A DNA stretch of 64,000 nucleotides. Origin: Selaginella tamariscina. Its lineage: Eukaryota; Streptophyta; Lycopodiopsida; Selaginellales; Selaginellaceae. A program made the position numbers and the translations under genes. The notes under the pieces were generated by a model. That model worked only from the letters and a program-made list of their open reading frames with translations. It did not search any database and was not told the DNA's origin. Below, in pieces: positions 47,704 through 60,279 of the stretch. Position 1 is the first letter of the stretch, and each line of letters starts with the position of its first letter. The stretch is from positions 744,363 to 808,362 of the forward strand of contig PUQB01000048.1 of NCBI GenBank assembly GCA_003024785.1. The letters are read 5' to 3'.

Positions 47704-48120
47704 TTATAATATAAAAATTAAAGATGTAGGAGTATCTCACTAGGATTTTTATTTACATCGATCAATGTTCCTTCAGCATTGAAAAGGTCATCACAACTTT
47801 TTCTAACGGATCTAATGTAATACATTAAATTAATTAATAATAAATAATAATAATAATTAATTGGCCGCAAATGTTAAATCCATTATTACGATTTAATGAA
47901 ATTAAAAAAAGGCTTTTAATAAAATATGTAAGTTTATATTATACACATGTCACTATTTTAGCATGTTGTTCAGATATCACAAAAAAGCTATATAGGCACC
48001 ACATAAGTACCATGTAAATTTTAAATAAATAACAAATGAAAAAACACTCTGTCTATAAAATAAATAATTTATTAAAATTTAAATTAATTAAAATAACTAA
48101 TAATGAAAAGTAAGCCTTTT
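46844..48120. other. AT-rich spacer between UGT-B and the UGT array
   Basis: No gene is seen. It contains an uninterrupted TA microsatellite at about 47,656-47,694. It differs from the spacers inside the array, so the array boundary lies at about 48,120. Confidence 0.7.
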
Positions 48121-48123
48121 AAT

Positions 48124-49558
48124 CTAGAAACAAGAGGCAATCTCCTTGAAAGACAAGAGGTTCTTCTGGGACGAGCCACCACAAAATGCACCTCTTACAA
48201 TCCGCATCAGCTCTTTAGTTCTGCCTCTCATGTCAGCACATCCATCATCCCGCTCTAATCACACCCTCGATCTCCTCAACCGTCACTTCTGTCTTGGTCC
48301 CTCGGCCACCTTCTTCCCAATCTTCCACTTGTCCACCATAGCTGTTGCATTTACATTCTGCTCTGCACCACAAGGCCAGCATATCGTGGGTACACCTGCA
48401 CAGACACTCTCCATTGTAGAGTTCCATCCGCAGTGTGTGAAGAACGCTCCCACCGACTCGTGCCTCAAAACATGCACCTGTACAAACAGCGTGTGTGTGT
48501 GTGTGTGTGTGGTGTTGTATATATGTTTATATTACCTGGGGAGCCCAATCCACCACCAAGCCTTGATCACCGAATCTCTTAACAAGCTCTTCAAAGAAAT
48601 CCTCACTGGAATCCGTGGCAAAGTTCCGTCTTATAGCCCATAGAAACGGCTGCCCGCTAGCTTTCACAGCCTGTGCAATCTTCTCGACTTGTCCAACAGG
48701 CAGAGACTCCACACTGCCAAATGCGATATACAGCACTGTGTGCTGCGCATGCTTGTCTAGCCAGCTCAATATGGAGAGCTCACCCTCTGTCAATCTAGCT
48801 TTGATTCAGCTGCATCTTCGTCTGAGAGAAATTCCGAAGGTAACAAAGGTCCTACAGGTAAACACTTAAACTGTACACGTTGTGCATCCACAATCTCTTG
48901 CTCTAGCTCCTCAACTGTGTTCACTAGAACGCACGCCGCCTCTCTTAAACGCCCCGCTATGTGTCCGAGTGGCTCCATGACTGTATTCCCCTCGTCGTGG
49001 AATGCCAGAGGAAGCTGTTTTCTGTGGAGAGGTTCGATACCAGGAAGAAATGTGATCAGTGTCTTGTCCTCCGGCTTAGCTGACGAAAACAGACACAGTT
49101 ATCGGCCTCTATTAACAACCATTAAGCAAGCTTACCATTGACAGGAAGAAAGCCTTCAGAAACGAGGCGTGGTATGTGGAAGCAAATGGCTTGGGTTCTA
49201 GCACCGACCGTCACGAATACAACTCGAGGAATACCCAAATCGTTAGCCAAGTCCTGTGTCCAATCCAGGAACCAATCAGAAAAATACACTTCACGGGAAC
49301 CTCCAGGGATTTCAGGGCGTGTTCCACGCTCTCCTCAGCCCAGTAGAAGCCTCCCCTAACGTGAACTTGTCAGGTTGGGAATCGAAACGAGCTCGACATG
49401 TTCTTCGTGAAATTTGTACATAGCTTTGTGTAGTAGTCTTCCGTGAGGATGACCTTCACACTGAACCCCAACGGAATTAATCTCCTTGAAAACTCCACCA
49501 TTGGATTCACATGTCCAGAACCAGTCCATGGGAACACTGCTACATGAATTCTTTCCAT
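48124..49558 (-). CDS. UDP-glycosyltransferase C1 (3 exons, frame broken)
   Basis: Exons: 49558-49136, 49079-48536, 48477-48124. Motifs: [20 protein letters not shown] with the catalytic His at residue 16, the SDWF-type Asp region in exon 1, [20 protein letters not shown] and LYIAFGSVESLPVGQ in exon 2. WAPQ ends exon 2 and [20 protein letters not shown] opens exon 3. Compared with its sisters it lacks one base near 49,414 (in CTNF-EEH), one T of a TTTT run near 48,803 (in AESKA), and bases in exon 3 near 48,240 and 48,300. The intact family length would be about 443 aa. Its stop context and 3' flank differ from those of C2-C5. Confidence 0.85.
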
Positions 49559-51717
49559 GATAAATCAATAGGGAGGATACAGAATATGAATATATAGAGA
49601 GGAGTAATTCTATTAAAGATAAAAGCTAAAACCGAATTATAATATGCATTTATTGGTGGTCTCAGTTCTTCACAGAAGGACGTAATCTGTCAGCAGTTTG
49701 CGTGTGGCCAACAATTGGTGTGAAGTATAAATACACGTACACGTACATATGTTAGTTACTTATGTATGCGTTGCATGAGACACGCGCACACGCACACACA
49801 CGACTTCTAGATGCTAAACCATACAGAAAAGTATGTCTGGATCATTTGAAAAAGACAATATTGAATTTGACTATTTTGGTAATGAAAAAATATTAAATAT
49901 TGGTTTATATGTACAATTTTTACTTCAAAATTAGACATAGTTTTTCGATAATATGTATGTATTTTTGACGGCATACTTGCTAATTAATTTTGAACATGAA
50001 ATATGTTAATGGTATGTATAGTATTGCTCACTCTGAATTTAAAAAAAAAAGTGATTTAGAATGTCACAGTTTAAAACAATGTAATTAATATCAAAATCAA
50101 TTGATAATTTTAATAATTTATAATTAAAACTACGTGAACTTGTGTAGCCATGTGAAGTACTACTACTCAAGTTATGTACTTCAAACTGAAAATAAATTAA
50201 AATCTAAAAATATTAAAAATATTCTCATTAACACCACTTGGTTTTAGTGTAGTTTTGATTTATTTTTTTTAAATTTATTATTTATTTCTAAGTTTAAAAC
50301 TAAAACCACTTAATTAAGTTTTAAAAAAATTATGGATTAGTATAGTTTTGCTTTTGCTTTTATTTATTTTTTAATTAAAAATAAAAAGAAAAAGAAACAC
50401 CACCCTTATCGTATTCGAATATAAAGTTTTTAAAATAAAATAAGACCACTTTCGGTGTTATTTCCGTTTTTAAAATCAAAATTAGAATTACTTAAAATGT
50501 TAATAAAAATTAATACTACTCAATCATATTCTTTCTTTATACAAAAGATATAATAAAGAAGAGCTTTAAATGAATGGGTCATGTAAATTATCACATTTTA
50601 AAAGGTTAATAAGAGGTAAAATAATTATTAAATTCAATAACTAACAAGTTTAATAATAATATTTAATGGTGATTTAAAAATATTGTTGATGAACCACAAA
50701 AACTTGTTAAACTAAAAGGTTTTTAAAACTTAATAATTAAATAGTTCAATACCTATGAAATGTATTTAATAGAACATCATTTAAGTTCAAGTGATATAAA
50801 TTCATTATCCCAATATCAATAATTTAAACTTTATTTAATAACAAAATGTAAAAAGTGTTTAATGTAATTTTACTTACAACATTAAACTTCATCTTAAAAA
50901 TATAAAATAATAAGGAAATATTTAAAAAAATTTAGTGATGTTCTAATAATATTTAAGTCTTAAATTTATTTTGTTCATAAAACATTATTATAATTATACT
51001 TTTTTTATAAAATATAAACTAAAAAAGTGAATAGGAACAAGTATATATGATTTAGAATTTATTTCATCTTTAAAGAATTATCTTAAGAAAAAACTTAAAA
51101 TTATTATAAAGATACCAAATATTAAATAAAGTTTTTAAAATATTTTCATATACTAACATAAAAAGTTTTAGAATATTCTTAAAATATATTAAAACCTTCT
51201 AGAACTACCATGTATTAAAATCAAGAATATTAATTTTAATTTGAAGTGATGTTTAAGGTATACTTACTATGAAGTATATACTGCGTATATATATATTGAC
51301 TTAGATTTAATTTTAAATTGAGAAAACAATTAAATGATTTTAATAATATACTATGTTGAAATGAGTTTTACAGTTTTAAAATTCTCTTAACAATAGCAAT
51401 TATATTAAAATTAAAAATATATTAATAATATCTTATGTTTAAAGAAGCAAGACTACAAACAAATTTACTTAAAACTTAATTTAAAATATTATAATTATAA
51501 AATATTTAATAATATCTTATCTTTAATGTAAGGGACTTGAATACAGATAATGTAAAGTCTTATTTAGATTTAATTCAGCCAGTTATAAGAAAAATTAGGA
51601 GAATAATATCTCATTAATAACATGCTTAATCTCATTATAAAATATAAGATTTGTATATACAAAAGCATCCTACTACTTGCGAACGTGAGAAGAGCATTTC
51701 GAGTTTAAATTATCTAT
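49559..51717. other. Spacer upstream of UGT-C1
   Basis: No gene is seen. The first 200 bp probably hold the C1 promoter, with TATTTATAC on the minus strand near 49,725. The remainder is AT-rich and nearly identical to the other array spacers. Confidence 0.6.
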
Positions 51718-53161
51718 CTAAAAGCAAGAGGCAATCTCCTTGAAAGACAAGAGGTTCTTCTGGGACGAGCCACCACGAAATGCACCTCTTACAATCCGCA
51801 TCAGCTCTTTAGTTCTGCCTCTCATGTCAGTTCCACATCCACCCATCACCGCTCTAATCACACCCTCGATCTCCTCAACCGTCACTTCTGTCTTGGTCCC
51901 CTCGGCCACCTTCTTCCCAATCTTCCACTTGTCCACCATAGCTGTTGCATTTACATTCTGCTCTGCACCACAAGGCCAGCATATCGTGGGTACACCTGCA
52001 CAGACACTCTCCATTGTAGAGTTCCATCCGCAGTGTGTGAAGAACGCTCCCACCGACTCGTGCCTCAAAACATGCCTGTACAAACAGCGTGTGTGTGTGT
52101 GTGTGTGTGTGGTGTTGTATATATGTTTATATTACCTGGGAGCCCAATCCACCACCAAGCCTTGATCACCGAATCTCTTAACAAGCTCTTCAAAGAAATC
52201 CTCACTGGAATCCGTGGCAAAGTTCCGTCTTATAGCCCATAGAAACGGCTGCCCGCTAGCTTTCACAGCCTGTGCAATCTTCTCGACTTGTCCAACAGGC
52301 AGAGACTCCACACTGCCAAATGCGATATACAGCACTGTGTGCTGCGCATGCTTGTCTAGCCAGCTCAATATGGAGAGCTCACCCTCTGTCAATCTAGCTT
52401 TTGATTCAGCTGCATCTTCGTCTGAGAGAAATTCCGAAGGTAACAAAGGTCCTACAGGTAAACACTTAAACTGTACACGTTGTGCATCCACAATCTCTTG
52501 CTCTAGCTCCTCAACTGTGTTCACTAGAACGCACGCCGCCTCTCTTAAACGCCCCGCTATGTGTCCGAGTGGCTCCATGACTGTATTCCCTCGTCGTGGA
52601 ATGCCAGAGGAAGCTGTTTTCTGTGGAGAGGTTCGATACCAGGAAGAAATGTGATCAGTGTCTTGTCCTCCGGCTTAGCTGACGAAAACAGACACAGTTA
52701 TCGGCCTCTATTAACAACCATTAAGCAAGCTTACCATTGACAGGAAGAAAGCCTTCAGAAACGAGGCGTGGTATGTGGAAGCAAATGGCTTGGGTTCTAG
52801 CACCGACCGTCACGAATACAACTCGAGGAATACCCAAATCGTTAGCCAAGTCCTGTGTCCAATCCAGGAACCAATCAGAAATAATACACTTCACGGGAAC
52901 CTCCAGGGATTTCAGGGCGTGTTCCACGCTCTCCCTCAGCCCAGTAGAAGCCTCCCCTAACGTGAACTTGTCAGGGTTGGGAATCGAAACGAGCTCAACA
53001 TGTTCTTCGTGAAATTTCGTACATAGCTTTGTGTAGTAGTCTTCCGTGAGGATGACCTTCACACTGAACCCCAACGGAATTAATCTCCTTGAAAACTCCA
53101 CCATTGGATTCACATGTCCAGAACCAGTCCATGGGAACACTGCTACATGAATTCTTTCCAT
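51718..53161 (-). CDS. UDP-glycosyltransferase C2 (closest to intact)
   Basis: Exons: 53161-52735, 52678-52136, 52075-51718. Exon 1 is fully open (427 nt). It has the catalytic His in SGHVNPM and the Asp in [13 protein letters not shown]. Exon 2 has one base missing from a GGGG run near 52,590 (HDEG-N). At its end WAPQ has lost one base, and exon 3 has lost the first GT of its GTG. Across the splice these two losses add to three, so the box reads WAPRHVLRH and stays in frame. The rest of exon 3 ([16 protein letters not shown]) is intact to the TAG at 51,718. Intact family length is about 443 aa. Predicted cytosolic small-molecule glucosyltransferase; substrate unknown. Confidence 0.85.
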
Positions 53162-55300
53162 GATGAATCAATAGGGAGGATACAGAATATGAATATATAG
53201 AGAGGAGTAATTCTATTAAAGATAAAAGCTAAAACCGAATTATAATATGCATTTATTGGTGGTCTCAGTTCTTCACAGAAGGACGTAATCTGTCAGCAGT
53301 TTGCGTGTGGCCAACAATTGGTGTGAAGTATAAATACACGTACACGTATATGTTAGTTACTTATGTATGCGTTGCATGAGACACGCGCACACGCACACAC
53401 ACGACTTCTAGATGCTAAACCATACAGAAAAGTATGTCTGGATCATTTGAAAAAGACAATATTGAATTTGACTATTTTGGTAATGAAAAAAATATTAAAT
53501 ATTGGTTTATATGTACAATTTTTACTTCAAAATTAGACATAGTTTTTCGATAATATGTATGTAGTTTTTGACGGCATACTTGCTAATTAATTTTGAACAT
53601 GAAATATGTTAATGTATGTTAGTATTGCTCACTCTGAATTTAAAAAAAAAGTGATTTAGAATGTCACAGTTTAAAACAATGTAATTATATCAAAATCAAT
53701 TGATAATTTTAATAATTTATAATTAAAACTACGTGAACTTGTGTAGCCATGTGAAGTACTACTACTCAAGTTATGTACTTCAAACTGAAAATAAATTAAA
53801 ATCTAAAAATATTAAAAATATTCTCATTAACACCACTTGGTTTTAGTGTAGTTTTGATTTATTTTTTTTAAATTTATATTTATTTCTAAGTTTAAAACTA
53901 AAACCACTTAATTAAGTTTTAAAAAAATTATGGATTAGTATAGTTTTGCTTTTGCTTTTATTTATTTTTTAATTAAAAATAAAAGAAAAAGAAACACCAC
54001 CCTTATTCGTATTCGAATATAAAGTTTTTAAAATAAAATAAGACCACTTTCGGTGTTATTTCCGTTTTTAAAATCAAAATTAGAATTACTTAAAATGTTA
54101 ATAAAAATTAATACTACTCAATCATTTCTTCTTTATACAAAAGATATAATAAAGAAGAGCTTTAAATGAATGGGTCATGTAAATTATCACATTTTAAAAG
54201 GTTAATAAGAGGTAAATAATTATTAAATTCAATAACTAACAAGTTTAATAATAATATTTAATGGTGATTTAAAAATATTGTTGATGAACCACAAAAACTT
54301 GTTAAACTAAAAGGTTTTTAAAACTTAATAATTAAATAGTTCAATACCTATGAAATGTATTTAATAGAACATCATTTAAGTTCAAGTGATATAAATTCAT
54401 TATCCCAATATCAATAATTTAAACTTTATTTAATAAAAATGTAAAAAGTGTTTAATGTAATTTTACTTACAACATTAAACTTCATCTTAAAAATATAAAA
54501 AATAATAAGGAAATATTTAAAAAAATTTAGTGATGTTCTAATAATATTTAAGTCTTAAATTTATTTTGTTCATAAAACATTATTATAATTATACTTTTTT
54601 TATAAAATATAAACTAAAAAAGTGAATAGGAACAAGTATATATGATTTAGAATTTATTTCATCTTTAAAGAATTATCTTAAGAAAAAACTTAAAATTATT
54701 ATAAAGATACCAAATATTAAATAAAGTTTTTAAAATATTTTCATATACTAACATAAAAAGTTTTAGAATATTCTTAAAATATATTAACCTTCTAGAATAC
54801 CATGTATTAAAATCAAGAATATTAATTTTAATTTGAAGTGATGTTTAAGGTATATTACTATGAAGTATTACTGCGTATATATATATTGACTTAGATTTAA
54901 TTTTAAATTGAGAAAACAATTAAATGATTTTAATAATATACTATGTTGAAATGAGTTTTACAGTTTTAAAATTCTCTTAACAATAGCAATTATATTAAAT
55001 TAAAAATTATTAATAATACTTATGTTTAAAGAAGCAAGACTACAAACAAATTTACTTAAAACTTAATTTAAATATTATAATTATAAAATATTTAATAATA
55101 TCTTATCTTTAATGTAAGGGACTTGAATACAGATAATGTAAGTCTTATTTAGATTTTAATTCAGCCAGTTTAAGAAAAATTAGGAGAATAATATCTCATT
55201 AATAACATGCTTAATCTCATTATAAAATATAAGATTTGTATAACAAAAGCATCCTACTACTTGCGAATGAGAAGAGCATTTCGAGTTTTAAATTATCTAT
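53162..55300. other. Spacer upstream of UGT-C2
   Basis: No gene is seen. It is a near-copy of 49,559-51,717 with scattered 1-3 bp length differences in A/T runs. Confidence 0.6.
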
Positions 55301-56716
55301 CTAAAAGCAAGAGGCAATCTCCTTGAAAGACAAGAGGTTTCTGGGACGAGCCACCACGAAATGCACCTCTTACAATCCGCATCAGCTCTTTAGTTCTGCC
55401 TCTCATGTCAGTTCCACATCCACTCCACGCTCTAATCACACCCTCGATCTCCTCAACCGTCACTTTGTCTTGGTCCCTCGGCCACCTTCTTCCCAATCTT
55501 CCACTTGTCCACCATAGCTGTTGCATTTACATTCTGCTCTGCACCACAAGGCCAGCATATCGTGGGTACACCTGCACAGACACCTCATTGTAGAGTTCCA
55601 TCCGCAGTGTGTGAAGAACGCTCCCACCGACTCGTGCCTCAAAACGCACCTGTACAAACAGCGTGTGTGTGTGTGTGTGTGGTGTTGTATATATGTTTAT
55701 ATTACCTGGGGACCCATCCACCACCAAGCCTTGATCACCGAATCTTAACAAGCTCTTCAAAGAAATCCTCACTGGAATCCGTGGGCAAAGTTCCGTCTTA
55801 TAGCCCATAGAAACGGCTGCCCGCTAGCTTTCAGCCTGTGCAATCTTCTCGACTTGTCCAACAGGCAGAGACACACTGCCAATGCGATATACAGCACTGT
55901 GTGCTGCGCATGCTTGTCTAGCCAGCTCAATATGGAGAGCTCACCCTCTGTCAATCTAGCTTTTGATTCAGCTGCATCTTCGTCTGAGAGAAATTCCGAA
56001 GGTAACAAAGGTCCTACAGGTAACACTTAAACTGTACACGTTGTGCATCCACAATCTCTTGCTCTAGCTCCTCAACTGTGTTCACTAGAACGCACGCCGC
56101 CTCTCTTAAACGCCCCGCTATGTGTCGGTGGCTCCATGACTGTATTCCCCTCGTCGTGGAATCCAGAGGAAGCTGTTTTCTGTGGAGAGGTTCGATACCA
56201 GGAAGAAATGTGATCAGTGTCTTGTCCTCCGGCTTAGCTGACGAAAACACACAGTTATCGGCCTCTATTAACAACCATTAAGCAAGCTTACCATTGACAG
56301 GAAGAAAGCCTTCAGAAACGAGGCGTGGTATGTGGAAGCAAATGCTTGGGTTCTAGCACCGACCGTCACGAATACAACTCGAGGAATACCCAAATCGTTA
56401 GCCAAGTCCTGTGTCCAATCCAGGAACCAATCAGAAATGATACACTTCACGGGAACCTCCAGGGATTTCAGGGCGTGTTCCACGCTCTCCCTCAGCCCAG
56501 TAGAAGCCTCCCTAACGTGAACTTGTCAGGCTTGGGAATCGAAACGAGCTCGACATGTTCTTCGTGGAAATTTGTACATAGCTTTGTGTAGTAGTCTTCC
56601 GTGAGGATGACCTTCACACTGAACCCCAACGGAATTAATCTCCTTGAAAACTCCACCATTGGATTCACATGTCCAGAACCAGTCCATGGGAACACTGCTA
56701 CATGAATTCTTTCCAT
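55301..56716 (-). CDS. UDP-glycosyltransferase C3 (frame broken)
   Basis: Exons: 56716-56292, 56237-55706, 55649-55301. It carries the same motifs as C2: [25 protein letters not shown] and HCGWNS. Short deletions are many. Exon 1 is missing bases near 56,345 and 56,511. Exon 2 is missing several near 55,715, 55,745, 55,832, 55,870, 56,022 and 56,127. Exon 3 is missing bases near 55,338, 55,428, 55,465, 55,583 and 55,645. The last removes the second base of the HVLRH start context. Nearly all differences from C2 are deletions and few are substitutions. As assembled it cannot encode a full protein. Confidence 0.8.
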
Positions 56717-58865
56717 GATAATCAATAGGGAGGATACAGAATATGAATATATAGAGAGGAGTAATTCTATTAAAGATAAAAGATAAAACCGAATTAATAT
56801 GCATTTATTGGTGGTCTCAGTTCTTCACAGAAGGACGTAATCTGTCAGCAGTTGCGTGTGGCCAACAATTGGTGTGAAGTATAAATACACGTACACGTAC
56901 ATATGTTAGTTATTGTGCGTTGCATGAGACACGCGCACACGCACACACCGACTTCTAGATGCTAAACCATACAGAAAAGTATGTCTGGATCATCTTGAAA
57001 AAGACAATATTGAATTTGACTATTTTGGTAATGAAAAAAATATTAAATATTGGTTTATATGTACAATTTTTTTCTTCAAAATTAGACATAGTTTTTCGAT
57101 AATATGTATGTAGTTTTTTGACGGCATACTTGCTAATTAATTTTGAACATGAAATATGTTAATGGTATGTATAGTATTGCTCACTCTGATTTAAAAAAAA
57201 AAAGTGATTTAGAATGTCACAGTTTAAAACAATGTAATTAATATCAAAATCAATTGATAATTTTAATAATTTTATAATTAAAACTACGTGAACTTGTGTA
57301 GCCATGTGAAGTATACTACTCAAGTTATGTACTTCAAACTGAAAATAAATTAAAATCTAAAAATATTAAAAATATTCTCATTAACACCACTTGGTTTTAG
57401 TGTAGTTTTGATTATTTTTTTTAAATTTATTTATTTCTAAGTTTAAAACTAAAACCACTTAATTAAGTTTTAAAAAAATTATGGATTAGTATAGTTTTGC
57501 TTTTGCTTTTATTTATTTTTTAATTAAAAATAAAAGAAAAAAAACACCACCCTTATCGTATTCGAATATAAAGTTTTTTAAAAATAAAATAGACCACTTT
57601 CGGTGTTATTTCCGTTTTTAAAATCAAAATTAGAATTACTTAAAATGTTAATAAAAATTAATACTACTCAATCATATTCTTTCTTTATACAAAAGATATA
57701 ATAAAGAAGAGCTTTAAATGAATGGGTCATGTAAATTATCACATTTTAAAAGGTTAATAAGAGGTAAAATAATTATTAAATTCAATAACTAACAAGTTTA
57801 ATAATAATTAATGGTGATTTAAAAATATTGTTGATGAACCACAAAAACTTGTTAAACTAAAAGGTTTTTAAAACTTAATAATTAAATAGTTCAATACCTA
57901 TGAAATGTATTTAATAGAACATCATTTAAGTTCAAGTGATATAATTCATTATCCCAATATCAATAATTTAAAACTTTAATTTAATAACAAAATGTAAAAA
58001 GTGTTTAATGTAATTTTACTTACAAATTAAACTTCATCTTAAAAATATAAAAATAATAAGGAAATATTTAAAAAAATTTAGTGATGTTCTAATAATATTT
58101 AAGTCTTAAATTTATTTTGTTCATAAAACATTATTATAATTATACTTTTTTTTATAAAATATAAACTAAAAAAGTGAATAGGAACAAGTATATATGATTT
58201 AGAATTTATTTCCATCTTTAAAGAATTATCTTAAGAAAAAACTTAAAATTATTATAAAGATACCAAATATTAAATAAAGTTTTTAAAATATTTCATATAC
58301 TAACATAAAAAGTTTTAGAATATTCTTAAAATATATTAAAACCTTCTAGAACTACCATGTATTAAAATCAAGAATATTAATTTTAATTTGAAGTGATGTT
58401 TAAGGTATACTTACTATGAAGTATATACTGCGTATATATATATTGACTTAGATTTAATTTTAAATTGAGAAAACAATTAAATGATTTTAATAATTACTAT
58501 GTTGAAATGAGTTTTACAGTTTTAAAATTCTCTTAACAATAGCAATTATATTAAAATTAAAAATATATTAATAATATCTTATGTTTAAAGAAGCAAGACT
58601 ACAAACAAAATTTACTTAAAACTTAATTTAAAATATTATAATTATAAAATATTTAATAATATCTTATCTTTAATGTAAGGGACTTGAATACAGATAATGT
58701 AAAGTCTTATTTAGATTTTAATTCAGCCAGTTATAAGAAAAATTAGGAGAATAATATCTCATTAATAACATGCTTAATCTCATTATAAAATATAAGATTT
58801 GTATATACAAAAGCATCCTACTACTTGCGAACGTGAGAAGAGCATTTCGAGTTTAAATTATCTAT
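56717..58865. other. Spacer upstream of UGT-C3
   Basis: No gene is seen. It is a near-copy of the other array spacers, differing mainly by small indels. Confidence 0.6.
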
Positions 58866-60279
58866 CTAAAAGCAAGAGGCAATCTCCTTGAAAGACAAGA
58901 GGTTCTTCTGGGACGAGCCACCACGAAATGCACCTCTTACAATCCGCATCAGCTCTTTAGTTCTGCCTCTCATGTCAGTTCCACATCCACCCATCACCGC
59001 TCTAATCACACCCTCGATCTCCTCAACCGTCACTTCTGTCTTGGTCCCCTCGGCCACCTTCTTCCCAATCTTCCACTTGTCCACCATAAGCTGTTGCATT
59101 TACATTCTGCTCTGCACCACAAGGCCAGCATATCGTGGGTACACCTGCACAGACACTCTCCATTGTAGAGTTCCATCCGCAGTGTGTGAAGAACGCTCCC
59201 ACCGACTCGTGCCTCAAAACATGCAGCTGTACAAACAGCGTGTGTGTGTGTGTGTGTGTGTGGTGTTGTATATATGTTATATTACCTGGGGAGCCCAATC
59301 CACCACCAAGCCTTGATCACCGAATCTCTTAACAAGCTCTTCAAAGAAATCCTCACTGGAATCCGTGGCAAAGTTCCGTCTTATAGCCCATAGAAACGGC
59401 TGCCCGCTAGCTTTCACAGCCTGTGCAATCTTCTCGACTTGTCCAACAGGCAGAGCAACTGCAAATGCGATATACAGCACTGTGTGCTGCGCATGCTTGT
59501 CTAGCCAGCTCAATATGGAGAGCTCACCCTCTGTCAATCTAGCTTTTGATTCAGCTGCATCTTCGTCTGAGAAATTCCGAAGGTAACAAAGGTCCTACAG
59601 GTAAACACATTAAACTGTCACGTTGTGCACCACAATCTCTTGCTCTAGCTCCTCAACTGTGTTACTAGAACGCACGGCCTCTTAAACGCCCCGCTATGTG
59701 TCCGAGTGGCTCCATGACTGTATTCCCCTCGTCGTGGAATGCCAGAGGAAGCTGTTTTTGTGGAGAGGTTCGATACCAGGAAGAAAATGTGATCAGTGTC
59801 TTGTCTCCGGCTTAGCTGACGAAAACAGAACAAGTTATCGGCCTCTATTAAAACCATTAAGCAAGCTTACCATTGACAGGAAGAAAGCTTCGAACGAGGC
59901 GTGGTATGTGGAAGCAAATGGCTTGGGTTTCTAGCACCGACCGTCACGAATACACTCGAGGAATACCCAAATCGTTAGCCAAGTGTGTCCAATCCAGGAA
60001 CCAATCAGAATATAAATCTTCACGGGAAATCCAGGGATTTCAGGGGTTTCCACCGCTCTCCTCCCCAGTAGAAGCCTCCCCTAACGTGAACTTGTCAGGG
60101 TTGGGAATCGAAACGATCAACATGTTCTTCGTGAAATTTCGTACATAGCTTTGTGTAGTAGTCTTCCGTGATGACCTTCACACTGACCCCAACGGAATTA
60201 ATCTCCTTGAAAACTCCACCATTGGATTCACATGTCCAGAACCAGTCCATGGGAACACTGCTACATGAATTCTTTCCAT
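58866..60279 (-). CDS. UDP-glycosyltransferase C4 (most deletions)
   Basis: Exons: 60279-59871, 59815-59286, 59226-58866. Exon 3 is almost intact: one extra A near 59,089 and a base change at the acceptor side (CTGCAT instead of GTGCAT). Exon 2 and exon 1 carry a dense run of 1-4 bp deletions between 59,450 and 60,280, including in the catalytic SDWF region near 60,012 and in LPVGPLLP. Where bases are present they agree with C2. The clustering of deletions in one 0.8-kb stretch suggests a locally poor consensus and not gradual decay. Confidence 0.8.

Noticed and set aside
48146-48643. Plus-strand ORFs opposite the UGT exons
   Set aside because: They are antisense shadows of the minus-strand UGT exons, with no independent motif. 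The same shadows recur in each unit.
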